From: Paraburkholderia sp. BL25I1N1
GTDB taxonomy: Bacteria; Pseudomonadota; Gammaproteobacteria; Burkholderiales; Burkholderiaceae
Assembly: GCF_003002025.1 (NCBI RefSeq)
Contig: NZ_PVZB01000017.1
Location: forward strand, 1-64,000
Length of the DNA stretch: 64,000 nucleotides
Direction of reading: 5' to 3'
Positions 9,045-19,300 of the stretch are shown piece by piece. The position numbers and the translations under genes were made by a program. Numbering within the stretch: the stretch's first letter is position 1; each line of letters begins with the position of its first letter. The notes under the pieces were generated by a model. It was not told the origin of the DNA, did no database searches, and saw only the letters and a program-made list of their open reading frames with translations.

Positions 9045-9971
9045 ATGGCCCTGCCTCAGCAAGTGAAAATCGTCGAAGTCGGTCCGCGTGACGGACTGCA
9101 GAACGAAAAGGAATTCGTCGCCACCGCGACCAAAATCGAGTTGATCAACCGTTTGTCGGCGGCGGGCTTCCGTAACGTCGAGGCCGCTTCTTTCGTGTCG
9201 CCGAAATGGGTGCCGCAGATGGCCGACGGCGCCGACGTGATGGCCGGAATCGAACGCCGCCCCGGCACGATCTATTCGGTGCTGACGCCGAACCTGCGCG
9301 GCTTCGAAGGCGCACTCGCCGCGCGTGCCGACGAGATCGTGATTTTCGGCGCCGCCAGCGAAGCGTTTTCGCAGAAGAACATCAATTGCAGCATCGCGGA
9401 AAGCATCGATCGGTTCGTGCCGGTTGCGCAGGCGGCGAAGGAGCATGGCTTGCGGATTCGCGGGAGTGTCTCGTGCGCGCTGGGCTGTCCGTATCAGGGT
9501 GAAGTGCCTGTGGCGTCGGTGGTGGATGTGGTCCAGCGCTTCGCGGCGCTCGGCTGCGACGAGATCGATATCGCCGATACGATCGGCGTCGGCACGCCGA
9601 AGCGCACGCGTGAAGTCTTCGAGGCGGTCACGCAGGTGTTTCCGCGCGAGCGTCTATCCGGCCACTTTCACGACACCTATGGTCAGGCACTCGCCAACAT
9701 TTACGCGGCTCTGCAGGAAGGCATCGAAATTTATCACGCGTCGGTGGCGGGCCTGGGCGGCTGTCCGTATGCGAAGGGCGCGACCGGCAACGTCGCGACC
9801 GAAGACGTGCTGTATCTGATGAACGGCCTCGGCATCGAGACCGGCATCGACCTCGCGCAAGTCGTGGCGATCGGCGATTTCATCTCGACGTCGATCGGCC
9901 GCCCCAATGTTTCGCGCGCAGGCAAAGCACTGCTCGCCAAAGCGCGCAGCGAAGCGGCCAACTGCGTTTGA
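9045..9971 (+). CDS. Hydroxymethylglutaryl-CoA lyase
   Basis: TIM-barrel aldolase that cleaves HMG-CoA to acetyl-CoA and acetoacetate, the last step of leucine breakdown. Visible are VEVGPRDGLQNE at the N-terminus, the metal-binding HFHDTYGQALAN, and the family signature SVAGLGGCPYAKGATGN with its catalytic Cys. At 308 aa it has the usual length. The ATG at 9045 has AGGAG 7 bases upstream, which decides it over an in-frame TTG at 9000. It may be the first gene of the run extending to 12184. Confidence 0.94.
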   Translation: MALPQQVKIVEVGPRDGLQNEKEFVATATKIELINRLSAAGFRNVEAASFVSPKWVPQMADGADVMAGIERRPGTIYSVLTPNLRGFEGALAARADEIVIFGAASEAFSQKNINCSIAESIDRFVPVAQAAKEHGLRIRGSVSCALGCPYQGEVPVASVVDVVQRFAALGCDEIDIADTIGVGTPKRTREVFEAVTQVFPRERLSGHFHDTYGQALANIYAALQEGIEIYHASVAGLGGCPYAKGATGNVATEDVLYLMNGLGIETGIDLAQVVAIGDFISTSIGRPNVSRAGKALLAKARSEAANCV

Positions 9972-10025
9972 CGCTTGCGCAATGCGGCCGCTCACCACTC
10001 ACGCAATCAATCAGGACCTGAAACG

Positions 10026-10547
10026 ATGACGGACCAAGCTTCTCTCGAATCCGACGATCTCACCGCACTGCCCGACTCGGCGCGCCGCGTTGCGCTGCTG
10101 CTGCGCGAACGCGGTCACGCGGGCCGGATCGTGATGCTGCCGGAAACCGGCAAAACCTCCGCCGAAGCCGCCGCAGGACTCGGCTGCTCGGTCGCGCAGA
10201 TCGCAAAGTCGATCCTGTTTCGCCGCCGGGAAGACGACGCGCCGGTCCTGGTGATCGCGAGCGGCGCGAATCGTGTCGACGAAAAGAAAGTGGCCGCGCA
10301 GGTCGGCGACATCGGCCGTGCGGACGCGAAGTTTGTCCGCGAAAAAACCGGCTATGCGATCGGCGGCGTCTGCCCGATCGGTCATGCGACCGAGCCGGTC
10401 ACGCTGATTGACGCCGATCTGCTCGAACTCGACAGTCTGTGGGCCGCCGCGGGTCATCCGCATGCGGTGTTCAATCTGACGGCGCAGGAATTAATCGCAC
10501 TCACGAACGCGCCGGTGATCGACGTCGCGCTGCGCGAGACGGCGTGA
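10026..10547 (+). CDS. YbaK/EbsC-family aminoacyl-tRNA deacylase
   Basis: Trans-editing protein of 173 aa, expected to hydrolyse misacylated tRNA such as Cys-tRNA(Pro). The core [23 protein letters not shown], the Lys in DEKKVA, and [13 protein letters not shown] are typical of YbaK/ProX domains. It stands alone without a synthetase domain. It lies 55 bases after the HMG-CoA lyase gene and 4 bases before the DUF1289 gene. The exact amino-acid specificity cannot be read from the sequence. Confidence 0.87.
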   Translation: MTDQASLESDDLTALPDSARRVALLLRERGHAGRIVMLPETGKTSAEAAAGLGCSVAQIAKSILFRRREDDAPVLVIASGANRVDEKKVAAQVGDIGRADAKFVREKTGYAIGGVCPIGHATEPVTLIDADLLELDSLWAAAGHPHAVFNLTAQELIALTNAPVIDVALRETA

Positions 10548-10551
10548 CGCG

Positions 10552-10785
10552 ATGACGATGATGACAGCGGGCCTCGATAACGAAGACCACCACGCCGTGC
10601 CGTCGCCTTGCATCAACGTGTGCAGGATGGATGCGTCAACGGGCTGGTGCGAAGGATGTCTGCGCACCATCGATGAAATCGCCAACTGGTCGTTATTCGA
10701 CGATGACGCGAAGCGCGCGGTCTGGGACGCGATCGAGCTTCGCCACGCGCAATTCGTCGCGAGCCAGCCGAAGGAGCGGCGATGA
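10552..10785 (+). CDS. DUF1289 small Cys-rich protein
   Basis: Protein of 77 aa with the DUF1289 pattern [11 protein letters not shown] followed by [15 protein letters not shown]. The four cysteines (CxxxC then CxxC) suggest a metal or Fe-S site, but no function is established. Its stop overlaps the start of the MaoC gene (ATGA), so it is translated in the same run. The first ATG is used; two further ATGs follow within four codons. Confidence 0.88.
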   Translation: MTMMTAGLDNEDHHAVPSPCINVCRMDASTGWCEGCLRTIDEIANWSLFDDDAKRAVWDAIELRHAQFVASQPKERR

Positions 10786-11267
10786 ACGCAGCCCCGCGCA
10801 TCGTCACGGTTGGCGAAACGTTCAGTTCGACGCTGGCCCTGTCGGCGGAGTCGGTGAAATCGTTCGCCGCGCTCGTCAATGATTACAACCCGCTGCATCA
10901 CGATGAAGCGTATGCCGCGCAAAGCCGCTTCGGCGGCCTGATCGCGTCCGGCACGCAGCCCACCGCGCATTTCATGGCGCTGCTCGCCACGCATTATTCA
11001 ACCTACGCGCAACCGCTGGGTCTCGAGTTCGATATCAAGCTGAAGAAAGCCGTCCAGGCGAACGACACGCTCACGATCACGTGGCGCGTGAAGCATGCTT
11101 ACTGGAAGCCAAGTTTGAACGGCGATCTGACGCATCTCGAAGGCTCGGTCGTGAATCAGCGTGGCGAAACCATGCTGCTCGGTTCGTCGACGATTCTCGT
11201 GATGCCGAAACCCGAAGCGTCCGCGAACGCAGACGCAAGCGCAAACGTAGCGCCCAACTCGCCATGA
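10782..11267 (+). CDS. MaoC-like (R)-specific enoyl-CoA hydratase
   Basis: Hot-dog-fold hydratase of 161 aa. The catalytic hydratase-2 motif is visible in [19 protein letters not shown] (Asp and His separated by about five residues), followed by [16 protein letters not shown]. The C-terminal 20 residues are Ala/Asn-rich and look like a tail. It probably acts on acyl-CoA intermediates, perhaps in fatty-acid or leucine-linked degradation, given the HMG-CoA lyase upstream and the adjacent MBL gene. It overlaps both neighbours by 4 bases. Confidence 0.85.
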   Translation: MNAAPRIVTVGETFSSTLALSAESVKSFAALVNDYNPLHHDEAYAAQSRFGGLIASGTQPTAHFMALLATHYSTYAQPLGLEFDIKLKKAVQANDTLTITWRVKHAYWKPSLNGDLTHLEGSVVNQRGETMLLGSSTILVMPKPEASANADASANVAPNSP

Positions 11268-12184
11268 TCACGCTGCCGGAATCGATTCGGGTTTTCGAAC
11301 GCGGCTGGCTCTCGTCGAACAACGTGCTGCTGGTGGACGACGCCTGCGCCGCGCTGGTCGATACCGGCTACGCCACGCACGCGCCGCAAACGCTCGCCCT
11401 CGTGCGGCAAGCACTCGGCGCGCGGCCGCTCGATCTGATCGTCAACACGCATCTGCATTCGGATCACTGCGGCGGCAATGCTCTGTTGCAAGCGACGTGG
11501 CCATGCCGCACCGTCATTCCGGCTTCGGAAGCCGGCGCCGTGCAGGAGTGGGACGAAACGCGCCTGACGTTTCGCGCCACCGGCCAGACCTGCGAGCGCT
11601 TCACCCTCACTGGAACGATCGCGCCCGGCGCGCGCTTGCGGCTCGGCGCGCTCGATTGGGATGTGCTCGGCGCGCCCGGCCACGATCCGCATTCGCTGAT
11701 GCTCTACTGCGCGGACGAACGCATTCTGATCAGCGCGGACGCGCTATGGGAAAACGGCTTCGGCGTGATCTTTCCCGAACTGGAAGGCGAAAGCGGTTTC
11801 GCCGAGGAGCAAGCCGTGCTGGAAGCCATTGCGAGGCTCGACGTGCGCCTCGTGATCCCCGGCCATGGCGCACCCTTCACGAATGTCGAACAGGCGCTTG
11901 AGCGCGCGTTCTCGCGGGTTGCGTGGCTGCGCGCCGATCCGGCCCGCAACGCAAAGAATGCGCTGAAGGTGCTGATCGTATTCAAGCTGCTCGAAGTCCG
12001 TGTAATGGGCTTCGATACCTTGCTGCGCATGCTCGACGACGCCAGCGTGATGCGCGCCGCCGCGTCGATGCTCAAGCCGCGTGACGAATGGCCCGCGTTG
12101 CTGAAGGCGATTGTCGAGGAACTGGCGGCGAGGAATGGGCCGCTGGAAGTGGATGGCGCGCGCATCGTCGCGCGCGCGGCCTGA
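11264..12184 (+). CDS. Metallo-beta-lactamase-fold hydrolase
   Basis: MBL-fold protein of 306 aa with the metal motif THLHSDHCGG (His63, His65, Asp67, His68) and a later GHGAPF. The C-terminal helical extension, from about residue 215, is usual in the lactamase_B/winged-helix type of thioesterase or hydrolase. The start is the ATG at 11264 in an ATGA overlap with the MaoC gene; longer frames upstream only shadow that gene. The substrate is unknown, possibly a thioester given its neighbours. Confidence 0.85.
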   Translation: MITLPESIRVFERGWLSSNNVLLVDDACAALVDTGYATHAPQTLALVRQALGARPLDLIVNTHLHSDHCGGNALLQATWPCRTVIPASEAGAVQEWDETRLTFRATGQTCERFTLTGTIAPGARLRLGALDWDVLGAPGHDPHSLMLYCADERILISADALWENGFGVIFPELEGESGFAEEQAVLEAIARLDVRLVIPGHGAPFTNVEQALERAFSRVAWLRADPARNAKNALKVLIVFKLLEVRVMGFDTLLRMLDDASVMRAAASMLKPRDEWPALLKAIVEELAARNGPLEVDGARIVARAA

Positions 12185-12505
12185 CGCGCCGCCGCTGACA
12201 GAGGCAAAGCGGGATATCGTCGCTACAAAAAGAAAGCCGCTCGACCCTTGCAGGCGAGCGGCGGAAATTCTGTCGGACGTGATCAGCGTCAAGACGCATG
12301 ATACGCGTGCCGGTTTTTTGACCGCATCGGTGATTTCCCTACAGAAGTTTGACGCCCGCTTTCAAAGCCGCCTACAACGCGTCACGTTACTACGCGCCGT
12401 CGTTGCGTATCTTTCGGATCATTAGTCCACGGTATGAATATATTTGCGCATCCGGTTACTCTGGAATCCGTAGCATTGTGATTCGCCGCAAGGGCGCAAC
12501 GCCCG
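12185..12505. other. Intergenic DNA between convergent genes
   Basis: No gene is visible. A hairpin at 12236-12262 (GCCGCTCG with CGAGCGGC, 11-base loop) followed on the minus strand by TTTCTTTTTG looks like a minus-strand terminator, about 240 bases past the DMT exporter stop. The rest is low-complexity in neither base nor repeat content. Confidence 0.5.
12225..12262 (-). terminator. Possible minus-strand terminator beyond the DMT exporter gene
   Basis: An 8-bp perfect stem is followed by a T-rich run on the minus strand. If it is used, the exporter mRNA has a 3' untranslated region of about 240 nt, which is long. Confidence 0.5.
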
Positions 12506-13405
12506 TCAGGTCGACGACAGGCGCTTTTGCGGCACGATCCGCCAGCCGAGATTGACCCCGGCTGCCGCCACCAGAATCAGCACCGCTCCCAGCACCTGAA
12601 TCCACGCGAGCGTTTGCCCGAACGCGACCCGGTCGACGATGATCGCCACCACCGGATAGATGAACGAGAGCGCGCCCGTCATGGAGGTCGGCAGCTTCTG
12701 GATCGCACCGTACAGCAGCACGTACATGAGGCCGGTATTGACGACGCCGAGCACGACCAGTTCGAGCCACTGCACGCCCGTTGCGGGCAACGCATCGAAG
12801 CGCACGAACGGCGCGAGCATCAGCACGCCGAGCGATACCTGGATCAGCGCGATCAGATGGGGCGGCGTGCCCTTGAGCCGCTTCGTGATGATCGACGACA
12901 CTGCATACATTGCGGCCGCGCCGACCGCGTATGCGACGCCGACAAGATATTGCCCCGGCACCGCGAGCACCGCCGGTTCGACCTTCACGACAAACACGAG
13001 GCCGATGAACGCGACCACCAGCCACGCGACCGTCGACGCACTGACGCGCTCGCGAAACACCAGCGCGCCGAGCGCCACCAGCATGAACGGCTGCGTGTTG
13101 TAGACGGCCGTCGCCATCGAGATGGACGCGCGCGAATACGCGGCGAACAGCAATACCCAGTTGATCACGATCGCCGCGCCGCCGAGCAAGGCGAGGCCGA
13201 GCATCTTCCACGAGAACAACTTGCGCTGAAATAGCCCGAGTAAGGCGCACACGAGCGCGAGCGTCGCGCCGCCGAAAATGCAGCGGAAGAACACGACATT
13301 GAACGGGCTTTGCTGCGACGACACCACCAGCCAGCCGATGGTGCCGGACATCAGCATCGCCATGGTCATTTCCGCGGCCCCGCGGCGGATTTCATTTGAC
13401 GCCAT
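12506..13405 (-). CDS. EamA/DMT-superfamily exporter
   Basis: Inner-membrane protein of 299 aa with about ten hydrophobic segments arranged as two EamA repeats (residues roughly 10-145 and 155-290). Typical signatures are FFRCIFGGATLAL after the first helix and SFIYPVVAIIVDRV near the end. It probably exports a small metabolite or amino acid; the substrate cannot be told. It is divergent from an Lrp-type regulator with 114 bases between them, an arrangement usual for amino-acid exporters controlled by their neighbour. Confidence 0.87.
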   Translation of the reverse strand: MASNEIRRGAAEMTMAMLMSGTIGWLVVSSQQSPFNVVFFRCIFGGATLALVCALLGLFQRKLFSWKMLGLALLGGAAIVINWVLLFAAYSRASISMATAVYNTQPFMLVALGALVFRERVSASTVAWLVVAFIGLVFVVKVEPAVLAVPGQYLVGVAYAVGAAAMYAVSSIITKRLKGTPPHLIALIQVSLGVLMLAPFVRFDALPATGVQWLELVVLGVVNTGLMYVLLYGAIQKLPTSMTGALSFIYPVVAIIVDRVAFGQTLAWIQVLGAVLILVAAAGVNLGWRIVPQKRLSST

Positions 13406-13519
13406 GATTCGATCCTCGAATTGATTCCTGCATGACGAGCAGTGTAATTAATCCGATCGCCCGAATACATGGCTAAACTTAAGCGATCACGCGATCCGAC
13501 CTAACAATCGAAGGCCCTC

Positions 13520-13990
13520 ATGACCAAACGCCTTACTCTTCCAACGCCCACCCCGCTCGACGACACCGACCGGGCGCTCCTCGCCGCGCTCGCGGAAGAC
13601 GCCCGTCAGCCGGTCAGCGAACTGGCGCGTCAGGTCGGGCTGTCGGCGCCGAGCACGGCGGAACGCGTGCGCAGGCTCGAAGCGCAAGGTGTGATCGAGC
13701 GCTTCACGGTGCAGATCGATCCGCGCGCGCTCGGCTACACGCTGCAGGCCATCGTGCGCGTGAAGCCGCTGCCCGGTCAGTTGCATCTGGTGGAAGAGGT
13801 GATCCGGCGCATTCCGGAGTTCGTCGAATGCGACAAGGTGACGGGTGACGATTGCTTCATCTGCCGCCTGTATCTCCATTCGATCGAGCAGCTCGACGAG
13901 ATTCTGTCCAAGGTCACCGAGCGCGCCGAGACCAGCACCGCAATCGTCAAGTCGACGCCGGTCGCGCGCCGCCTGCCGCCGCTCGGTTGA
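13520..13990 (+). CDS. Lrp/AsnC-family transcriptional regulator
   Basis: DNA-binding protein of 156 aa. An N-terminal helix-turn-helix is visible in ALAEDARQPVSELARQVG followed by LSAPSTAERVRRLEAQG. The C-terminal RAM domain (roughly residues 70-150) contains VTGDDCFICRLYL, the effector-binding pattern. It has a ribosome site AAGG 6 bases before the ATG. It is divergent from the DMT exporter gene and probably regulates it, perhaps in response to an amino acid (inference from position). Confidence 0.9.
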   Translation: MTKRLTLPTPTPLDDTDRALLAALAEDARQPVSELARQVGLSAPSTAERVRRLEAQGVIERFTVQIDPRALGYTLQAIVRVKPLPGQLHLVEEVIRRIPEFVECDKVTGDDCFICRLYLHSIEQLDEILSKVTERAETSTAIVKSTPVARRLPPLG

Positions 13991-14041
13991 GCGACGCGCG
14001 GACGCGGCTTCGCGTAGGAGCGAAATGAAACGAACGCGACG

Positions 14042-14932
14042 TTACTGTGCGACCGGTTCGAAAAAAGAAAGCATTTCGGCGACCAGGTCGTCTGACGCTT
14101 CCTCAGGTATGTAGTGGCCGCAAGACAGCGCGCGGCCGCTCACGTCGCGCGCCACATGACGCCATTCCGCCAGCGCGTCGAAGCACTTCTCGATCACGCC
14201 TTTGTCGCCCCACAGCACGCGCAGCGGGCAGCCGATCTTGAGACCGCGCTCGATGTCGGCGCGATCGTGTTCCAGATCGATGCTCGCCGATGCGCGGTAG
14301 TCCTCGCACATCGCGTGAATCGCATCCGGTTGCGCGAGGGCCGCGCGATAGGCGTCGAGCGCGTCGGGCTCGAACGGCGCAAGACCCGCGTGACGGCTGC
14401 CCATCACCGCGTCGACATACGCCGCCGGATTTCCGCCGATCAGCGTTTCAGGCAGCGGCGCCGGCTGGATCAGGAAGAACCAGTGGAAGTAATGCGTCGC
14501 AAAGGCACGGTCGGTGGCTTCATACATGGCGAGCGTCGGCGCGATGTCGAGCAGCATCAATCGCTCGACGGCGTCCGCATGATCGAGCGCCATGCGGTGC
14601 GCGACACGCGCGCCGCGATCGTGCGCGCATACGAGAAAACGATCGAAACCGAAATGGCGCATCACGGCGACCTGATCGGCCGCCATCACGCGCTTGGAAT
14701 ACGGCGTGTGCGCGGCATCGCTCGGCGGCTTGCCCGATGCGCCGTAACCGCGCAGATCGGTGGCGATCACCGTGAAATGCTCCGCCAGTTGCGCGGCGCA
14801 CTTCCGCCAGATCAGATGCGACTGCGGATGACCGTGCAGCAGCAGAAGAGGCGGCCCCGCCCCGCCCTTCACTCCAAAAATATCGACGTCGCCCACGGCG
14901 ACGCGAAAGGGCGTGAAATTCTCGAAAGCCAT
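14042..14932 (-). CDS. Haloacetate (fluoroacetate-type) dehalogenase-like alpha/beta hydrolase
   Basis: Alpha/beta hydrolase of 296 aa closely resembling fluoroacetate dehalogenases. The nucleophile is Asp105 in AHDRGARV rather than Ser. Arg106 and Arg109, which bind the carboxylate, are present. The acid Asp129 lies in LLDIAPT, the halide pocket His150-Trp151 in HYFHWFF and Tyr212 in DYRAS, and the base His273 in GHYIPEE. All match the positions I recall for the Burkholderia FA1 enzyme. The start at the ATG at 14932 is set by homology; the frame runs further upstream without family similarity. No signal peptide is visible, so it is cytosolic. Confidence 0.86.
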   Translation of the reverse strand: MAFENFTPFRVAVGDVDIFGVKGGAGPPLLLLHGHPQSHLIWRKCAAQLAEHFTVIATDLRGYGASGKPPSDAAHTPYSKRVMAADQVAVMRHFGFDRFLVCAHDRGARVAHRMALDHADAVERLMLLDIAPTLAMYEATDRAFATHYFHWFFLIQPAPLPETLIGGNPAAYVDAVMGSRHAGLAPFEPDALDAYRAALAQPDAIHAMCEDYRASASIDLEHDRADIERGLKIGCPLRVLWGDKGVIEKCFDALAEWRHVARDVSGRALSCGHYIPEEASDDLVAEMLSFFEPVAQ

Positions 14933-15217
14933 GGCGTCTCGCTCGTGATTTTGGAGTCTCTGCATTGTAGAAGCTCGATGTGTCCGCGCGAGGTGGGATA
15001 GCCCACGCAAGCATAGAACCTGAACACTCCTTCCAACTGTTCTAAACGCCTCAATCGAACGCGCTCGTTGCGCTTCGCCTATAATCGAACGACCGTTCTT
15101 AAAATCTTCGGATGGCTGTGGCGTGCAGGAAAGCGCCGCAAGCCATGTGCCGCTAAACTCAGTCATCGCCGGACGCGCAACGACGCACCGGCCCGCTCAA
15201 ATCAGGAGACACGCACT

Positions 15218-16177
15218 ATGGCATTGCCCGCCGTCCTGCAAAAACTTGCGCTGCCCGTCGTCGCTTCGCCGATGTTCATCGTCAGCTATCCCGAGCTCGT
15301 GCTGGCTCAATGTAAGGCCGGGATCGTCGGCTCGTTTCCCGCGCTGAATGCCCGTCCGGCTGAACTGCTCGACGAATGGCTCACGCAGATTCAGGCGCAA
15401 CTCGCCGAGCACAAGGCCGCCAATCCCGATGCGCTGATCGGGCCGATCGCCGTCAATCAGATCGTCCATCAATCGAATACACGGCTCGAACATGACGTGC
15501 GCGTGTGCGTCGAACACAAGGTGCCGATTTTCATCACGAGCCTGCGGGCGCCGGCGCGGGAGATCGTCGATGCGGTGCATAGCTATGGCGGCATCGTGCT
15601 GCACGACGTGATCAATCTACGCCATGCGCAGAAAGCGCTGGAAGCGGGCATCGACGGTCTGATCCTCGTCGCGTCCGGCGCGGGTGGCCATGCGGGAACG
15701 ACCTCGCCGTTCGCGCTGGTCGGCGAAGTGCGGCGCATCTTCGACGGGCCGATCGTGCTGTCGGGCTCGATCGCCAATGGCGGCTCGATTCTCGCCGCGC
15801 AGGCCATGGGCGCGGACCTCGCCTACATGGGCACGCGCTTTATCGCGACCACGGAAGCGCACGCAGTCGACAGCTACAAGCAGGCGATCGTCAATTCCAC
15901 GGCGTCGGACATCATCTACACGAACCTGTTCACGGGCGTGCACGGCAACTACATCCGCGAAAGCATCCTGAACGCGGGCTTGGACCCGGACGCGCTGCCG
16001 GAATCGGACAAGAGCGCGATGAACTTCGGCAGCGACAAGGCGAAGGCGTGGAAAGACATCTGGGGTGCGGGTCAGGGCGTCGGGCTAATGGACGACGTGC
16101 CGAGCGTGGGCGAGTTGGTGCAGCGTTTGACGAAGGAATATAACGACGCAAAGGCGCGGCTGGGGATTGCGCGCTGA
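15218..16177 (+). CDS. Nitronate monooxygenase-like FMN enzyme
   Basis: FMN-dependent TIM-barrel protein of 319 aa of the 2-nitropropane dioxygenase/nitronate monooxygenase family. It opens with LALPVVASPMFIVSYPEL. ASGAGGHAG carries the catalytic His, and VLSGSIANGGSILAAQAMGADLAYMGTRF holds the phosphate-binding loop. The start at the ATG at 15218 has AGGAGA upstream; the frame continues upstream without family sequence. It is divergent from the dehalogenase gene with 285 bases between. Its substrate could be a nitronate or an enoyl compound; the family is loosely defined. Confidence 0.88.
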   Translation: MALPAVLQKLALPVVASPMFIVSYPELVLAQCKAGIVGSFPALNARPAELLDEWLTQIQAQLAEHKAANPDALIGPIAVNQIVHQSNTRLEHDVRVCVEHKVPIFITSLRAPAREIVDAVHSYGGIVLHDVINLRHAQKALEAGIDGLILVASGAGGHAGTTSPFALVGEVRRIFDGPIVLSGSIANGGSILAAQAMGADLAYMGTRFIATTEAHAVDSYKQAIVNSTASDIIYTNLFTGVHGNYIRESILNAGLDPDALPESDKSAMNFGSDKAKAWKDIWGAGQGVGLMDDVPSVGELVQRLTKEYNDAKARLGIAR

Positions 16178-16325
16178 GGTGGTGCGCCCGGGCGTGACTT
16201 GGCCGGGGTTGCGCGTTTGCCTAAGCGTCTGATTCGGGGCGCTGGATCCGAGGCGCCTGATCCGGACAGCTTTGCACTGCGGCCCGGCTTCACGCCGAGC
16301 CGCAGCGATCGCCGCGCTGCCTGAC

Positions 16326-19300
16326 TCACATATTGCGGCGGTACTGCCCGCCCACTTCAAACAACGCGTGCGTGATCTGCCCGAGCGAGCAGACACGCAC
16401 GACGTCCATCAGCACCGCGAACACGTTCTCATCGTCGATCACCGCGCGTTTCAGGCGTTCGAGCGCGGCCGGCGCCGCGTCGCGATGCTGCGCCTGGAAA
16501 GCGCGCAGACGTCGCAACTGGCTCTGCTTTTCGTCGTCGGTGGAACGGGCTAGTGCGATCGGCGGCGGCGCTTCATGCGGATGCGCGCTCAAAAACGTGT
16601 TCACGCCGACGATCGGATACGAGCCGTCATGCTTGCGGTGCTCGTACAGCATCGACTCGTCCTGAATGCGTCCGCGCTGATAGCCGGTTTCCATCGCGCC
16701 GAGCACGCCGCCGCGCTCGGTCAGCCGGTCGAACTCGGCGAGCACCGCCTCTTCCACCAGGTCGGTCAGTTCCTCGATCACGAAGCTGCCCTGATTCGGA
16801 TTCTGATTCTTCGCGAGCCCCCATTCACGATTGATGATCAACTGGATCGCCACCGCGCGGCGCACCGAATCCTCGGTGGGCGTGGTGATCGCTTCGTCGA
16901 AGGCATTCGTGTGTAGCGAGTTGCAGTTGTCGTAGATCGCGATCAACGCTTGCAGCGTGGTGCGGATGTCGTTGAAGTCGATCTCCTGCGCATGCAGGCT
17001 GCGGCCCGACGTTTGCACGTGATACTTGAGCTTCTGGCTGCGTTCGTTCGCGCCGTAGCGCTCACGCATGGCAACGGCCCAGATGCGGCGCGCGACGCGG
17101 CCCAGCACGGTGTACTCCGGGTCCATGCCGTTCGAAAAGAAGAACGACAGATTCGGCGCGAAGTCGTCGATCGACATGCCGCGGGCGAGATAGGCCTCGA
17201 CATAGGTGAAGCCGTTCGCGAGCGTGTACGCGAGTTGCGAGATCGGGTTCGCGCCGGCTTCGGCGATGTGATAGCCGGAGATCGACACCGAATAGAAATT
17301 GCGCACACCGTGCTCGACAAAGTAGGCCTGAATATCGCCCATCACCTTCAGGCTGAATTCGGTCGAGAAGATGCAAGTGTTCTGGCCTTGGTCTTCCTTC
17401 AGGATGTCGGCCTGCACGGTGCCGCGCACGTTTTCCAGCGCTGCGCGGCGCGTGGCGGCAAGTTCCTGGTCAGTGAGTGCGCGGCCTTGTTGCTGCGTCA
17501 TGCGCGCGACTTGCTGATCGATCGCCACGTTGAAAAACATCGCGAGGATGGTCGGCGCGGGGCCGTTGATCGTCATCGAGACCGAGGTTTCCGGCGCGCA
17601 GAGATCGAAGCCGTCGTAGAGCGTTTTCATGTCGTCGAGCGTCGCTACCGAGACGCCCGAATTGCCCACCTTGCCGTAGATGTCGGGCCGCTCGTCGGGT
17701 TCTTCGCCGTAGAGCGTGACCGAATCGAAGGCAGTCGAAAGTCGTTTGGCCGGCATGCCCTGGGAGAGCAGCTTGAAGCGGCGATTGGTGCGTTGCGGAT
17801 CGCCTTCGCCGGCGAACATCCGCGTCGGGTCTTCGTTTTCGCGGCGGAATGGGAACACGCCCGCAGTGAACGGAAAATAGCCGGGCAGATTGTCGAGCAT
17901 CAGCCAGCGCAGAATTTCGCCGTGGTCGACGAACTTCGGCAGGGAGACTTTGCGCACTTCAGACCCGGAGAGCGTCGTAACGGTGAGCGCGGTGCGGATC
18001 TCGCGGTCGCGGATGCGGACGACGTGTTCGGCACCTGAATAAGCGGCGACGGTTTGCGGCCAGCCGTCGAGCAGCGAGCGTTCGCGTTCGCCGAGGGAGG
18101 CGGTGCGTTGGGCGATGAGGGCGTCGAGTTGCTGGAGCGGCGAAGGCGCGCCGGCGTCTGCGACGCTCGCTATGGAGTGTTCGGTTGAGTCGGCGCCTAG
18201 GTTGGCGTTCGGGTTGCCGTTCGGGTTGGCGCTCGGGTTGGCGCTCGGGTCGGCGTTCGGGTCGGCGTTCGGGTCCGCGCTCGGGTCCGCGCTCGGGTCC
18301 GCGTTCGGGTTGGCGCTCACGCTCGCCCGCGACTGCGCCACAGCCCCAGCGGCCCTCACTGCCTCCGCGAGCATCCTGCGCGCCTCCGCAAGTTGCCAGC
18401 GTTCGCGCGCCACCCGCGCTTGCGCGTCGGCTCGCTCGCGATAAGCGTGGACCGTCTGCGCGATATCCGCCAAATAGCGCACCCGGGCCGGCGGCACAAT
18501 TGCGTTGCGGCCGCTCGAAAAGCGCAAGCCTTCCGGCGCGGCCAGACGGCCGCCGCCTGCGCGCAAGCCATGTTTGCGCAGCGCCTCGGCGACGTGCACA
18601 TAGAGCGCGGTCACGCCGTCGTCGTTAAAGCGCGAGGCGATCGTGCCGAACACCGGCATCGCTTCCGGCGGCTTCGCGAAGTCGCCGCGATTGCGCTGCA
18701 CCTGTTTGGCGACATCGCGCAACGCGTCCGGCGCGCCCTTCCGATCGAACTTGTTGATCGCGACGAAGCCGGCGAAGTCGAGCATGTCGATCTTCTCCAA
18801 CTGGCTGGCCGCGCCGAACTCCGGCGTCATGACATACAGCGATTCGTCGACGAACGGCACGATCGCGGCGTTGCCCTGCCCGATGCCGGATGTTTCGACG
18901 ACGATCAGATCGAAGCCCGCCGCTTTGCATATCATCAGCACGTCGGGCAACGAGTCGGAGACTTCGCTCGACGCTTCGCGCGTCGCCATCGAACGCATGT
19001 AGACGCGCGCGCCGCCGCCCCAGTCGCCGATCGCGTTCATGCGGATGCGGTCACCCAGCAACGCGCCGCCGGACTTGCGGCGCGACGGATCGATGGCGAG
19101 CACGGCGATGGTGAGGGCGTCGCCGTAGTCGAGGCGAAAGCGCCGGATCAGTTCGTCGGTGAGCGAGGATTTGCCGGCGCCGCCGGTGCCGGTGATGCCG
19201 AGCACGGGGGTGACGGTTGCCTTGACCTTGGCTTGAGCGGACAGTTTTTCGCGCGCGGCTGCGTCGACGCCGCCCGCTTCGAACTCGCTGATGATTCGCG

